A DNA stretch of 64,000 bases, taken from Akkermansia muciniphila. Lineage in GTDB: Bacteria > Verrucomicrobiota > Verrucomicrobiia > Verrucomicrobiales > Akkermansiaceae. The translations under genes and the position numbers were made by a program. The stretch lies in the NCBI RefSeq assembly GCF_018709685.1, contig NZ_JABDHQ010000011.1, forward strand, positions 37,695-101,694. The letters run 5' to 3'. Below the pieces are notes generated by a model. It made no database searches and had not been told where the DNA came from. It was given only the letters and a program-made list of their open reading frames with translations. Below, piece by piece: positions 19,705-28,818 of the stretch (position 1 is the first letter of the stretch; the number at the start of each line of letters is the position of its first letter).

Positions 19705-20862
19705 ATGGACTTGACACGCCTGACGGGCTCTATCTCCGGTTCCGCCGTTCTCCTCTTCCTGTTCTCCCTCGTTTTCTCCGGGTGCAAAAAGACGGAACAG
19801 ATTCCGCATGAGACGCCCACGCTCATTTACGAACAACCGGTTACCATGGATATTCCTGTGGAGGGAAGCTGGGTGGGCCACCTGGACGGGGTGGACAACG
19901 CCTCCATCGTTCCCCAGATCACGGGCTACCTGCTGACGCAGAATTATTCCAACGGCGCCCCGGTGAAAAAAGGGGAAGTACTCTTCCGCATTGACGATTC
20001 CACCTTCAAGGACCAGGTATCCAGGGCCAAAGCCACGCTGGAACAGGCCCGGGCCCAGCTCCAGCAGTTGAATTACGACGCGGAGATTTACAAGCCGCTG
20101 GCCGCGGAGAACGCCATTTCCAAGCAGAAGTATGAGGACACGCGCCTGTCCGCCATTGCCGCGCAGGCGCAGGTGCAGCAGGCCACCGCGGCCCTGGCCC
20201 TGGCGGAGAAGAATCTTTCCTATACGGTGCTTTATGCCCCCTTTGACGGGATTGCCGGCATTTCCAAGACGAACATCGGCGACTTGGTCAGCCCGGAGAG
20301 CGGCCCCCTCGCCATCGTTTCCTCCGTCAACCCCATCCGTGTCAATTTTGCCGTCACCCAGCAGGAATGGATCCAGCAGGCGGGCAAGAACGGAGATGAA
20401 GGCGTCCAGACGGGCAGCAAGCTGGACATTACGCTGAAGGACGGCACCAAGTACCCGGAACAGGCTACCGTGGTAGCCATTGACCGGGCGTTCAACCCCC
20501 AGACGGGCACCATCCGCGTGCAGGCGGACCTTCCCAACGGAAATTACCTGCTGCGCCCCGGCATGTTCATCACCGCCACGGCAAAGCTGGCTACCGTCCA
20601 GAACGCGCTGACCGTTCCGGCCAAGGCCCTTCTTTCCACCCAGGGCCGCTTTTTCGTCATCACGCTGGATGAACGCAACCACCCTTCCATCATCCCCGTA
20701 CAGGCCGGAACCCAGGTAGGGGAGCGCCAGCAGGTCATCCCGCTTCAACCGGATTCCCTCACCCCGCAGAGCAAGGTGGTGGTGGATGGCCTTCTCCAGG
20801 CGGAAATGGCCTCCAGGAACCCGGCCGCACATCTGAAGGCCGTCCCCGCCAGCAACCCGTAA
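19705..20862 (+). CDS. RND efflux periplasmic adaptor (HlyD/AcrA family) lipoprotein
   Basis: Start placed at ATG 19705, giving a lipoprotein signal ending LVFSGC (Cys27), so the mature protein is lipid-anchored, as AcrA is. 385 residues. Visible modules: lipoyl/barrel-sandwich half (GSWVGHLDGVDNASIVPQITGYL), coiled-coil hairpin around 95-160 rich in Ala/Gln/Glu (ATLEQARAQLQQLNYDAEIY), the second lipoyl half, and a beta-barrel domain with TGTIRVQADLPN and LLRPGMF. It bridges the inner-membrane pump to an outer-membrane channel. The pump gene follows 12 bases downstream, so they are one operon. No outer-membrane factor gene is nearby. Confidence 0.9.
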   Translation: MDLTRLTGSISGSAVLLFLFSLVFSGCKKTEQIPHETPTLIYEQPVTMDIPVEGSWVGHLDGVDNASIVPQITGYLLTQNYSNGAPVKKGEVLFRIDDSTFKDQVSRAKATLEQARAQLQQLNYDAEIYKPLAAENAISKQKYEDTRLSAIAAQAQVQQATAALALAEKNLSYTVLYAPFDGIAGISKTNIGDLVSPESGPLAIVSSVNPIRVNFAVTQQEWIQQAGKNGDEGVQTGSKLDITLKDGTKYPEQATVVAIDRAFNPQTGTIRVQADLPNGNYLLRPGMFITATAKLATVQNALTVPAKALLSTQGRFFVITLDERNHPSIIPVQAGTQVGERQQVIPLQPDSLTPQSKVVVDGLLQAEMASRNPAAHLKAVPASNP

Positions 20863-20874
20863 GCTCCTCTCCCC

Positions 20875-23800
20875 ATGGCTGATTTCTTCATCAAGCGCCC
20901 CATTCTTTCCATCTGCCTCTCCATCATCCTTGTGCTGCTGGGGAGCTTTGCCATTCTGCGGCTTCCCATCTCCGAGTATCCGGATATCATCCCTCCCTCC
21001 ATCCAGGTGACGGCCACCTATCCGGGCGCGGACTGCGAAACCGTGGTCAAGTCCATCGCCTCCCCCATTGAGCAGCAGATGTCCGGTGTGGACGGCATGT
21101 CCTACATGACTTCCGTCAATACCAACAACGGGCAGATGAGCATGATGATCCTCTTCGAAACCGGAACGGAGGCGAATATGGACCAGGTGCTTTCCTACCT
21201 GCGCTACGGGCAGGCCACCTCCCAGCTTCCGCCGGAAGTGAGCGAGCTGGGCGTCTCCCTGCGCAAGACCAGCGGACTGCCCGCCCTGGTGGTCAGCTTT
21301 TATTCCCCCCAGGGAACCTACGACGGCCTCTGGCTGGCGAATTACGCCTATATCAACATGGTGGACGCCATCAAGCGCGTGCCCGGCGTGGGCGACGTGC
21401 AGGTGTTCGGAGCCGGCCGTTATGCCATGCGCATCTGGCTGAATCCGGAAAAGATGGCGGCCCTGAACATCACGGCCCGTGACGTGATGCTGGCCGTGCA
21501 GGCCCAGAACGCCGTGAACCCCGCGGGCAAGATAGGCGCGCAGCCCGCGCCGCCGGACCAGCAGCTTTCCTTTACCGTGAAGGCCCCCGGACGCCTGACC
21601 AGCGTGAAGGAGTTTGAGAACATCGTGGTGCGCGGACAGGGCAGCTCCATTGTGCGGGTGAGCGACGTCGCCCGCGTGGAACTGGGATCGGAGACGTACA
21701 GCCTGAGTTCTTCCGTGAACGGCATGCCTGCCGCCTCCATCGGCATCTATGAAGCGCCCGGAGGGAATGCCCTCCAGATGGTGGACAATATCAAGGCCCT
21801 GCTGGAAAAGAGCAATTTGCCTCCCGGAATGGACTACCTGGTGTCCCTGGATTCCACCCTGGCCGTCCGCGCCGGCATTGACGACATCGTCAACACGCTG
21901 GTCACGGCCCTGGGCCTCGTGGTGCTGGTGGTGTTCATCTTCCTGCAGGGCTGGCGCGGCACGCTGATTCCGGCCTTTGCCGTTCCGGTCTCCATCATCG
22001 GCGCTTTCATCGCCTTCCCGTTCTTCGGTTTCTCCATCAACACTATCTGCCTGATGGGGCTGGTGCTCGCCATCGGCCTGGTGGTGGATGACGCCATCGT
22101 GGTGGTGGAGGCGGTGAAGAACCATATTTCCCACGGGGAAAAGCCCATGCAGGCCACCATCGCCGCCATGCGGGAGGTTTCCGGCCCCGTGGTGAGCACG
22201 GCCCTGGTTATCGCCTGCGTGTTCGTTCCCACCATGCTGCTGCCCGGCGTCACGGGCAAGCTGTTTGAGCAGTTTGCCGTCACCATCGGCACGGCCATCC
22301 TCATTTCCGCCTTCTGCGCCCTGTCCCTCAGCCCCACCCTGTCCGCCGGGCTGCTGAAATCGGGCCAATCAGATACCATTCCCCTGCTGGGACCGTTATT
22401 CAAGGCTTTCAACAACGGATTCGGCAAAGCGCGGGACTGGTACGTGAACGCCTGCGCGTGGCTCATCCGCCGCATGTGGCTTTCCATCCTGCTGCTGGCC
22501 GCCATGACGGCCGCGCTCTTCCCACTGGCCAAGCTCATTCCCACAGGTTTCCTGCCCAATGAAGACCAGGGCTACCTGTTCGGCGGCGTGGAAATGCCGG
22601 ACAATACCTCCCTGAACGTCACGGAGGCCACCTCCGCACGGATTGAACGGATCATCCGGGAGAACCCCGGCGTGGAGGTGGTCACCACCGTGAACGGCTT
22701 CAACCTGATCAGCTCCGTCCAGAGCTCCTCCAACGCCTTCTTCTTCATTTCCCTGAAACCGTGGTCCGAACGGAAGGCTCCCGGGATGACGGCGGACGGC
22801 ATCGCCGCCAGGCTGAAGAGCAAGCTGAACGCGGAGATTTCCTCCGGCATGGCGTATGTGGTGCCGCCGCCGCCCCTGCCGGGCGTGGGCACGTCCGGGG
22901 ACGTCACCTTCCTGCTGGAAGACCGCCAGGGCATCGGCGAGAAATTCCTGGCCGCCAATACGGCCAAATTCATCGCGGCCGCCGGGAAACGGCCAGAAAT
23001 CGCGGGCATCAGCAATTTCATGTCTCCCTCCAACCTTCAGTACAATCTGAATGTGAACACGGAACAGGCCACCCTCCAGAACATGAACGTGGATGAGATT
23101 TACGCGACCATCCAGGCGTACATGGGGAGCACCTTCCTGAACAACTTCAACATTTATGGCCAGGAATGGCAGGTGTACATGCAGGCGGACGCACCGTACC
23201 GGAACAACATCGACAAGCTTTCCATGTTCTACGTGCGCAACAATGACGGAGACCCGGTCCCGCTGGATTCCGTCATCAACGTCACGCATGGCTGGGCCCC
23301 GGAATTCCTGATCCGCCAGAACATGTTCAACAGCTCCCAGCTTAACGTCACTCCGGCGCCCGGCTATTCCTCCGGGCAGGTGATGGGCGCGCTGGAGGAA
23401 GTCTTTGCCCAGACCATGCCGGCAGGCATGGGCTATGACTATTCCGGCATGAGCTACCAGGAACAACAGGCGCAGAAGGGCATCACCATCGGCATGATCT
23501 TCATTGCCTCCGCCGTGTTCGTCTTCCTGATCCTGGCCTCCCTGTATGAAAGTTGGTCACTGCCCGTGGCCATCTTCATGACCGCTCCCATCGCCATCCT
23601 GGGCGCTTTCCTGGCCCTGTGGATATTCGGGCTGGACCTGAACATTTACTCGGAAATCGGCCTCATCGTGCTGATTGCGCTGGCGGCTAAAAATGCCATT
23701 CTTATCGTGGAATTTGCCGTGCTGGAACTCCGGCAGGGCACAGACCTGCTCACGGCCACGCTGGACGCGGCCAGAATCCGCCTGCGCCCCATCCTGATGA

Positions 23801-24036
23801 CCTGCTTTGCGTTCATCATGGGCTGCCTTCCGCTGGCCCTGGCTACGGGCGCGGGAGCGGCGGCGCGGCAGGTGGTGGGCGTGGGGGTGATTGGCGGGAT
23901 GATTACGGCCGTCTTCATCGGCGTATTCTTCATTCCCTCCTTCTTCTACCTGATTGCCAAACTGGCCAAGCTGGATAAGAAAGCGGCGCGGAAGCTCCAG
24001 GAAAAGGCGCAGGGCGCATCCGCTCCGGCAAAATAA
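20875..24036 (+). CDS. RND multidrug efflux transporter (AcrB/MexB, HAE1 family)
   Basis: 1053 residues, the AcrB length. Opens MADFFIKRPILSICLSI, the conserved first helix. Two large periplasmic loops and twelve membrane helices are apparent. Proton-relay residues are conserved: Asp405/Asp406 in GLVVDDAIVVVE (TM4) and Lys939 in ALAAKNAILIVE (TM10). GFLPNEDQG follows TM7 as usual. It pumps hydrophobic compounds out of the inner membrane/periplasm using the proton gradient, together with the adaptor encoded just upstream. Substrates cannot be deduced; no regulator gene adjoins. Confidence 0.94.
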   Translation: MADFFIKRPILSICLSIILVLLGSFAILRLPISEYPDIIPPSIQVTATYPGADCETVVKSIASPIEQQMSGVDGMSYMTSVNTNNGQMSMMILFETGTEANMDQVLSYLRYGQATSQLPPEVSELGVSLRKTSGLPALVVSFYSPQGTYDGLWLANYAYINMVDAIKRVPGVGDVQVFGAGRYAMRIWLNPEKMAALNITARDVMLAVQAQNAVNPAGKIGAQPAPPDQQLSFTVKAPGRLTSVKEFENIVVRGQGSSIVRVSDVARVELGSETYSLSSSVNGMPAASIGIYEAPGGNALQMVDNIKALLEKSNLPPGMDYLVSLDSTLAVRAGIDDIVNTLVTALGLVVLVVFIFLQGWRGTLIPAFAVPVSIIGAFIAFPFFGFSINTICLMGLVLAIGLVVDDAIVVVEAVKNHISHGEKPMQATIAAMREVSGPVVSTALVIACVFVPTMLLPGVTGKLFEQFAVTIGTAILISAFCALSLSPTLSAGLLKSGQSDTIPLLGPLFKAFNNGFGKARDWYVNACAWLIRRMWLSILLLAAMTAALFPLAKLIPTGFLPNEDQGYLFGGVEMPDNTSLNVTEATSARIERIIRENPGVEVVTTVNGFNLISSVQSSSNAFFFISLKPWSERKAPGMTADGIAARLKSKLNAEISSGMAYVVPPPPLPGVGTSGDVTFLLEDRQGIGEKFLAANTAKFIAAAGKRPEIAGISNFMSPSNLQYNLNVNTEQATLQNMNVDEIYATIQAYMGSTFLNNFNIYGQEWQVYMQADAPYRNNIDKLSMFYVRNNDGDPVPLDSVINVTHGWAPEFLIRQNMFNSSQLNVTPAPGYSSGQVMGALEEVFAQTMPAGMGYDYSGMSYQEQQAQKGITIGMIFIASAVFVFLILASLYESWSLPVAIFMTAPIAILGAFLALWIFGLDLNIYSEIGLIVLIALAAKNAILIVEFAVLELRQGTDLLTATLDAARIRLRPILMTCFAFIMGCLPLALATGAGAAARQVVGVGVIGGMITAVFIGVFFIPSFFYLIAKLAKLDKKAARKLQEKAQGASAPAK

Positions 24037-24052
24037 AACGCCACCCCGCGGC

Positions 24053-24074
24053 ACTCTCCACTCTCCACTCTCCA
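24053..24074 (+). repeat. Heptamer tandem repeat between convergent genes
   Basis: CTCTCCA occurs three times in a row in the 40-base gap between the RND pump and the SLC13 transporter. The same unit is found at 9815-9839, in the element upstream of gatB. Confidence 0.6.
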
Positions 24075-24076
24075 CC

Positions 24077-25459
24077 CTACATCCAGAAGATCCACGCCCA
24101 GAAGGCCTTGACGAAGATGAGCACTCCGTCAATCAGCAAGCCTACCTTGACCATGGTCATCTGGGGGAATTTCCCCGTGGCATAGGCCAGGGCGTTGGGC
24201 GGCGTGGATACCGGGAGCATGAAGGCGCAGGAAGCGCCTATGCCCACCAGAAGCACCAGCGGCGTGGCGGACATTCCCATGGCGGCGGCCACCGTCACCA
24301 TCAGGGGAGCCACCAGGGCAGCACTGGCCGTATTGGAGCAAAATTCCGTGAGTGACGAGATGAAGACGCTGATAATGAGCAGAATGACAAGGGGGTTCTG
24401 CCCCATGGCAATGGCGGATACCTGGTCCGCAAGAAATCCGGCCGCGCCTGTCTGGACGAGAATACTGCTGAGCGTGATGCCGCCGCCGAACAGGAGCAGA
24501 ACGCCCCAGTCCGTATTTTTGGCAATGCCGCCCCAGTTGATGACTCCGCACAGGGGCAGGAGCACTGCGGCGCACAGCGCAATGAGCGTATCCATGGCCG
24601 GAATGCCGCCCAGCGCGGCGGAAAGGAAGCTGCTGCACATCCAGCTCCCCGCCACCAGCACGAATAGGACCAGCACGCGCACCTGTTTGGCATTCAACCG
24701 CGCGGCGGATTCCTCACTGTCTTCCGGGGTCATGTCCACATGCAGGCCCAGCCGCGGCCGGAAGAACAGGTACATCAGGAAGAAGACAATTACCCCGAAC
24801 ACCAGGACAAGCGGCATGGCAATCCGGAACCATTCCGCAAATCCCATGCCGAGCTCATGCGCCGCAATGGCATTGGGCGGGGAGCCTACCAGCGTTCCCA
24901 TGCCGCCAATGGAAGCGCTGTACGCCACTCCCAGCACGGCAAAGGGAGCTGTGGTCTTGAGTTTTTCCGGAGGAATACGGTCCAGCAGGCCGATCACCAG
25001 GGGGAGCATCATGGCCGCCGTGGCCGTGTTGGACATCCACATGGAGAGGAAGGCCGTAGCCAGGAAGATCAGCACCAGCGCCATGCCCAGGCTTCCCCGG
25101 GCCATTTGAAGAATTTTCCCCGCCAGCCAGATGTCAATTTTCTGTTCATGAAGGGCACCGGCCATGGCAAAACCGCCAAAGAACAGAAAGATGGTGGGAT
25201 CAGCAAAACCTGCCAGCGCCCTGGCTCCCGGAAGAATGCCCATGAACATGGCAAGCACCGGCACCATCAGGGCGGTTACGGTCACGTGCAGGGCCTCCGT
25301 CAGCCACAGGATGCCGATGAAGGTGAGTATGGCCAGCCCCCTGGCTACTTCCGGCTCCACGGGGAGCCACTTGAGCATGGCCAGGAAAAGAAGCACGTCA
25401 AATGCAATGATGATGTAATTGCGGTGCCCCTTGGCGGTGTCTGTAGTACGATGGCGCAT
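24077..25459 (-). CDS. SLC13/DASS family anion (dicarboxylate) symporter
   Basis: 460 residues with about 11-12 hydrophobic segments. Both Ser-Asn-Thr signature repeats of the DASS family are present, MSNTATAAMMLP in the first half and CSNTASAALVAP in the second, each starting the hairpin that binds Na+ and carboxylate. GSPPNAIAA and STPPNALAY are the matching partner loops. Members import di- or tricarboxylates such as succinate, or sulfate, with Na+. Which anion is used here cannot be told; given a succinate-forming metabolism, a dicarboxylate is a reasonable guess. Convergent with the RND operon. Confidence 0.88.
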   Translation of the reverse strand: MRHRTTDTAKGHRNYIIIAFDVLLFLAMLKWLPVEPEVARGLAILTFIGILWLTEALHVTVTALMVPVLAMFMGILPGARALAGFADPTIFLFFGGFAMAGALHEQKIDIWLAGKILQMARGSLGMALVLIFLATAFLSMWMSNTATAAMMLPLVIGLLDRIPPEKLKTTAPFAVLGVAYSASIGGMGTLVGSPPNAIAAHELGMGFAEWFRIAMPLVLVFGVIVFFLMYLFFRPRLGLHVDMTPEDSEESAARLNAKQVRVLVLFVLVAGSWMCSSFLSAALGGIPAMDTLIALCAAVLLPLCGVINWGGIAKNTDWGVLLLFGGGITLSSILVQTGAAGFLADQVSAIAMGQNPLVILLIISVFISSLTEFCSNTASAALVAPLMVTVAAAMGMSATPLVLLVGIGASCAFMLPVSTPPNALAYATGKFPQMTMVKVGLLIDGVLIFVKAFWAWIFWM

Positions 25460-25757
25460 ATTTGAGAAAACAAGATGGTGTTATTTCTTTTTGTACGCCT
25501 CCGGGCGATAGAGTCAATATCATTCCGGAAGACCCCAGAAGAAGCCTCGTTTACATGTCATGAACCGGGGAAGAAGACGCCATTCAAAACCCCTCCCGTG
25601 CCTTCCCGGCGCGGGAGGGAAAATCCCTCCTCCCCTGCCCTTGACCCTTTTGAAGGCAGGAGGGTTCCGGGTATGCAAAAAGCCGCCACGCAAATACGCG
25701 GCGGCTTGTGAAAACTGTTTGATTGACGCACGGAGGGAGAAACCTCCGCCCGGGCAA
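25460..25757. other. Gene-free gap between transporter and basic-protein gene
   Basis: Both flanking genes are on the minus strand. The gap should hold the SLC13 promoter at its left end, and holds the basic-protein terminator at 25677-25706. Two smaller dyads are visible, GGGAGGGAAAATCCCTCC near 25612 and CCTGCCCTTGACCCTTTTGAAGGCAGG split across 25636-25662. No credible gene is seen. Confidence 0.5.
25677..25706 (-). terminator. Terminator of the Lys/Ala-rich protein gene
   Basis: AAGCCGCC and GGCGGCTT flank a 10-base loop. Read on the minus strand the stem is followed by TTTTT, 50 bases beyond the stop codon. Confidence 0.7.
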
Positions 25758-26030
25758 TTATTCAGCGGCGGGTTCGGCGGCCTTCTTGGCAGCCGGCTTT
25801 TTGGCGGGGGCCTTCTTAGCTGCGGGGGCCTTGGTTTCAGCCTTCTTGGCGGGGGCCTTGGCCGCGGTCTTTTTGGCGGGAGCTTCCTTGGCGGCAGGCT
25901 TGGCGTCCTTGGCAACGGGAACGGCCAGACGAATAGGCGTATTGGAATTCAACTTGGACTGTTCCTTCTTACGCTTGATGTATTCAACACGTCTGCGGCG
26001 CTTGGTGACTTTGCGGATTTGCTGTCCCAT
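25758..26030 (-). CDS. Small strongly basic protein with histone-H1-like Lys/Ala/Pro tail
   Basis: 90 residues, no membrane segment. The first 35 residues are Arg/Lys-rich and not repetitive (KVTKRRRRVEYIKRKKEQ). From residue 42 on, the chain is almost only Ala, Lys and Pro, in PAKKA-type repeats like eukaryotic histone H1 tails and bacterial AlgP/Hc1 proteins. This composition suggests binding to DNA or RNA in the cytoplasm, but there is no fold to confirm it. Transcribed alone, with its own terminator. Tail length probably varies between strains, as the repeats are prone to slippage. Confidence 0.65.
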   Translation of the reverse strand: MGQQIRKVTKRRRRVEYIKRKKEQSKLNSNTPIRLAVPVAKDAKPAAKEAPAKKTAAKAPAKKAETKAPAAKKAPAKKPAAKKAAEPAAE

Positions 26031-26229
26031 AGTGATAATTGCTATGATATTTACTAATTTTTAAGAGCTCCATGTGGCACATGGGCGTGGATACAACTAC
26101 CAACCCCGCATGCCATACGCAAGCACAAAGCATTATTAAGGCACAGAAAGACCTCGGCACTCCCTGCTTTTCCCAACCGGGCCCCGGTAAACGGAACGGA
26201 GGGAAGCAGCGCGGAAAGGAGACGGCATT

Positions 26230-27018
26230 CTACCACAATTTCAGCGCGTCCACCCGTACCGGATGTTCCCACCGCAGGTGGTCCCGGATGGCGGCGGCAA
26301 TGAAGTCCAGGCCGCGTTCCACCGCCGTGGCCAGCCCGTCCCCGGCGGCCAGCCGCGCCGCAATGGCGGCGGAGAGGGAACAGCCCGTTCCATGGGTGCT
26401 CACATCCTGCACGCGCGGACGGTTCCATTCCCCCAGAATGCGGCCGTCCGGCCCGGCCAGCACGTCCCGGCAGTCTCCTTCCAGATGGCCTCCTTTTAAA
26501 AGAACAGGGCACCCGTACCTGAGGGCCAGCCGCGCGGCGCACTCCGGCAGTTCATCTCTCCCGGGATTGGCGGAACTCCGGAGCAGGACGGCGGCTTCAT
26601 CCAGATTGGGGGTCAGCAGGGCCGCGCCCGGCAGCAAAAGCTCTTCATAAACGGCTACGGCCTCTTCCCTCATCAGGCGGTCTCCCGCCGTAGCGATCAT
26701 GACAGGGTCCACCACCACGGGAATATCCGTGCCGGAAAGCACCTCATGCACCGCACGGACAATGGCCGGAGAATACAGCATGCCCGTTTTTACGGCGGTT
26801 ATGGGAAAATGCTCCAGATTAATCCTCACCTGGTCCGCGACCAAGGCCGGGTCCACCTCCTGAATGCCGCGCACCAGCCCCGGCACCTCGGAAACGACGC
26901 AGGTGACCGCCGTCAGCGCAAACGCCCCCATGGCATGGGCCGCCTTCAGGTCCGCCTGAAGTCCGGCCCCGGCGGAACAGTCTGAACCGGCAATCGTCAT
27001 CATTACGGGAATACTCAT
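26230..27018 (-). CDS. thiD: Hydroxymethylpyrimidine/phosphomethylpyrimidine kinase
   Basis: Start set at the ATG giving MSIPVMMTIAGSDCSAGAG, since the ribokinase-fold motif AGSDxSxGAG is always near the N-terminus. 262 residues, the usual ThiD size. TAVKTGML, VVDPVM and HGTGCSLSAAIAA (anion hole and catalytic Asp region are typical, though here the residue before the GTGC turn is His) support the family. It phosphorylates HMP and HMP-P for thiamine biosynthesis. Divergent from the gene at 27131 across 112 bases. No TPP riboswitch is visible upstream. Confidence 0.9.
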   Translation of the reverse strand: MSIPVMMTIAGSDCSAGAGLQADLKAAHAMGAFALTAVTCVVSEVPGLVRGIQEVDPALVADQVRINLEHFPITAVKTGMLYSPAIVRAVHEVLSGTDIPVVVDPVMIATAGDRLMREEAVAVYEELLLPGAALLTPNLDEAAVLLRSSANPGRDELPECAARLALRYGCPVLLKGGHLEGDCRDVLAGPDGRILGEWNRPRVQDVSTHGTGCSLSAAIAARLAAGDGLATAVERGLDFIAAAIRDHLRWEHPVRVDALKLW

Positions 27019-27130
27019 GCCCCTGTTTTTAATCGGGAGGAGCGGCATTGAACATCCAAAAATCCGCGCACACCGCCTCAATGTCACAAATCCGGGTGGG
27101 AAAATGCCGCCGGAATGCCACAATCCGCCC

Positions 27131-27610
27131 ATGACCCACGCCGCCCCAGCCCCGGAAGAGCAGGAATTCTGGCTTTTTATTCAGAATGAGCCCCTGCCCG
27201 TGGCGGAGGAATTGCAGAAGAACATGTTCCGCCTGGACGCCTGCTTCCGTCTGAACCTTTCCGGCGCGCCGGAACATGCTCCGGAGCATGTGCTGGAAGG
27301 AGAATACCTGGACGAAGAGGGGGAATCCCAGCTGGACGTGTTCTGGGTCATGGAGACGGACGACGCCCGGCAGGCGTTCAAAAGGGACCGCGCGGCCCTC
27401 CAGCAAATAGGGAGCCGCACCAAAATGCTGCGCTTCATACTGGAGGATGAATGCGCCCTGGGCCACGTTTTCGCCATGATCCACGCCATTCTGGAACACC
27501 GGGACGGCCTGCTGGTCATCCCGGACGGCCAGGGGAACATTATTCTGGAACGCAAACAGGCCCTGGATTTCCTGAACCGTGAGATACGGGAAGGCATTGC
27601 GGAAGACTAG
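27131..27610 (+). CDS. Hypothetical acidic cytoplasmic protein
   Basis: 159 residues, no signal peptide or membrane helix, rich in Glu and Asp. The middle carries LDVFWVMETDDARQAFKRDRAALQQIG and the end NIILERKQALDFLNREI. I do not recognise a family. The ATG at 27131 is preferred over an upstream non-ATG extension that would overlap the thiD start. Its stop codon overlaps that of the convergent Sel1 gene by 4 bases. Confidence 0.55.
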   Translation: MTHAAPAPEEQEFWLFIQNEPLPVAEELQKNMFRLDACFRLNLSGAPEHAPEHVLEGEYLDEEGESQLDVFWVMETDDARQAFKRDRAALQQIGSRTKMLRFILEDECALGHVFAMIHAILEHRDGLLVIPDGQGNIILERKQALDFLNREIREGIAED

Positions 27611-28656
27611 CGTTCCTCCGTCCGCGGCGCGGAGGCCCCCTCCCGCTCCGCATTCAACTGGAGCGCCTTCTTTTTCCAGACTTCCGCCATGTCCGCATCC
27701 TGCCTGGTTCCCTTTCCGGTGCTGTAGCAGACGGAAAGCATCAGCATGGCGTTGACGTGGTCCTGCCCGGCGGCCAGCCGGAGCCAGTTGAATGCCTTTC
27801 CCTCGTCCACGGGAACGCCGGAACCATCCAGGTACGCCAGGCCCACGATGTACTGGGCATGGGCGTCCCCGGCGGAAGCCGCCTGTTCATACCATTTCAT
27901 GGCGCGCTCCATGTCCTGCGGCACGCCCTCCCCCCTGGCATAAAGGTTCCCCAGGTACACGGAGGAAGGCGTATTGCCCCCGTTGGCGGCCTTTTCCAGC
28001 AGCACCAGTCCGGAGGCGGCATCCTTGTCAAAGCCCATTTTCCCTTCCATGTAAGCCCGGCCCAGCAGCCCCATGGCCGCAGGGTGCTCCTCATCCGACG
28101 CCTTGTGCCACAGCTCCAGCGCCTTGTTCGGGTCCCGGTTCACCCCGTCTCCCTTGAAATACATCATGCCCAGCATGTACAGGGCATTTCCCCGCTGGCT
28201 GCCGGGGCGTGCCAGCCCGTATTCAAACCATTCCCTGGCCGCCGCGGCGTCACGCTTGATGCCGGTTCCGTACAGGTACATGGCGCCGATGACCGTTTCC
28301 CCGGAATATCCGGACCCGGCCTCCGCCACGGAGTCACACCAGGCGCGCACATCCAGCGGGTGCGCCCAGCCGTTCTGCAATCCCTCCGCGTACAGGGCGG
28401 CCACATCATTGAGAGCCTTCACCTGCTCCTTGTCATTACCCTTCTTATGGGATGCGGCGGAGGCGGCGTCCAGACGGTCCTTCCATCTTCCGGCCTCCCC
28501 TTTTTCCGCCTTTTTCGCGGCAGGTTCTTCCCGCTCCCCGGCAGGGGCCCCCTGTTTTTCCCCGGAGACGGCCTTGCGGTCACACCCGCACCAGAGAAGG
28601 GATACGGAGGCGGCCACACACCCGGCAACAATTTTTTTCATCATGCCCATCACCAT
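27607..28656 (-). CDS. Sel1-repeat lipoprotein
   Basis: About 349 residues if started at ATG 28656; an ATG five codons further in (28641) is equally possible. The N-terminus is a signal sequence ending SLLWCGC, compatible with lipidation. After a Lys/Glu-rich linker, about six Sel1/TPR-like repeats of 36 residues follow (around 110-340), with the consensus A-x-x-x-LG-x-x-Y-x-x-G-x-GV-x-x-D-x-x-KA, for example YLGNLYARGEGVPQD. Sel1 proteins are alpha-solenoid adaptors, and here probably periplasmic. A second Sel1 gene is at 45241. Partners are unknown. Confidence 0.8.
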   Translation of the reverse strand: MVMGMMKKIVAGCVAASVSLLWCGCDRKAVSGEKQGAPAGEREEPAAKKAEKGEAGRWKDRLDAASAASHKKGNDKEQVKALNDVAALYAEGLQNGWAHPLDVRAWCDSVAEAGSGYSGETVIGAMYLYGTGIKRDAAAAREWFEYGLARPGSQRGNALYMLGMMYFKGDGVNRDPNKALELWHKASDEEHPAAMGLLGRAYMEGKMGFDKDAASGLVLLEKAANGGNTPSSVYLGNLYARGEGVPQDMERAMKWYEQAASAGDAHAQYIVGLAYLDGSGVPVDEGKAFNWLRLAAGQDHVNAMLMLSVCYSTGKGTRQDADMAEVWKKKALQLNAEREGASAPRTEER

Positions 28657-28818
28657 AGGACAGGCGCACGGGCGTGCCAAGAAGAGAAATGACGGAAATA
28701 CCGCCTCCGGCACACGAAAACGCGCAAAACGCCGTCATGCGCCGCAGAAACGGGATTTTCTCTTTTATCATTGAATATTTCCCCTCTTTTTGTTTTACTG
28801 AAACCAGTTCAACCACTA

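Noticed and set aside
19564..22368. 934-codon minus-strand frame
   Set aside because: Antisense to the RND adaptor and pump; His/Gly/Gln-rich composition typical of high-GC shadow frames.
27019..27130. TPP riboswitch upstream of thiD
   Set aside because: The conserved THI-box sequences are not present in the 112-base intergenic region.
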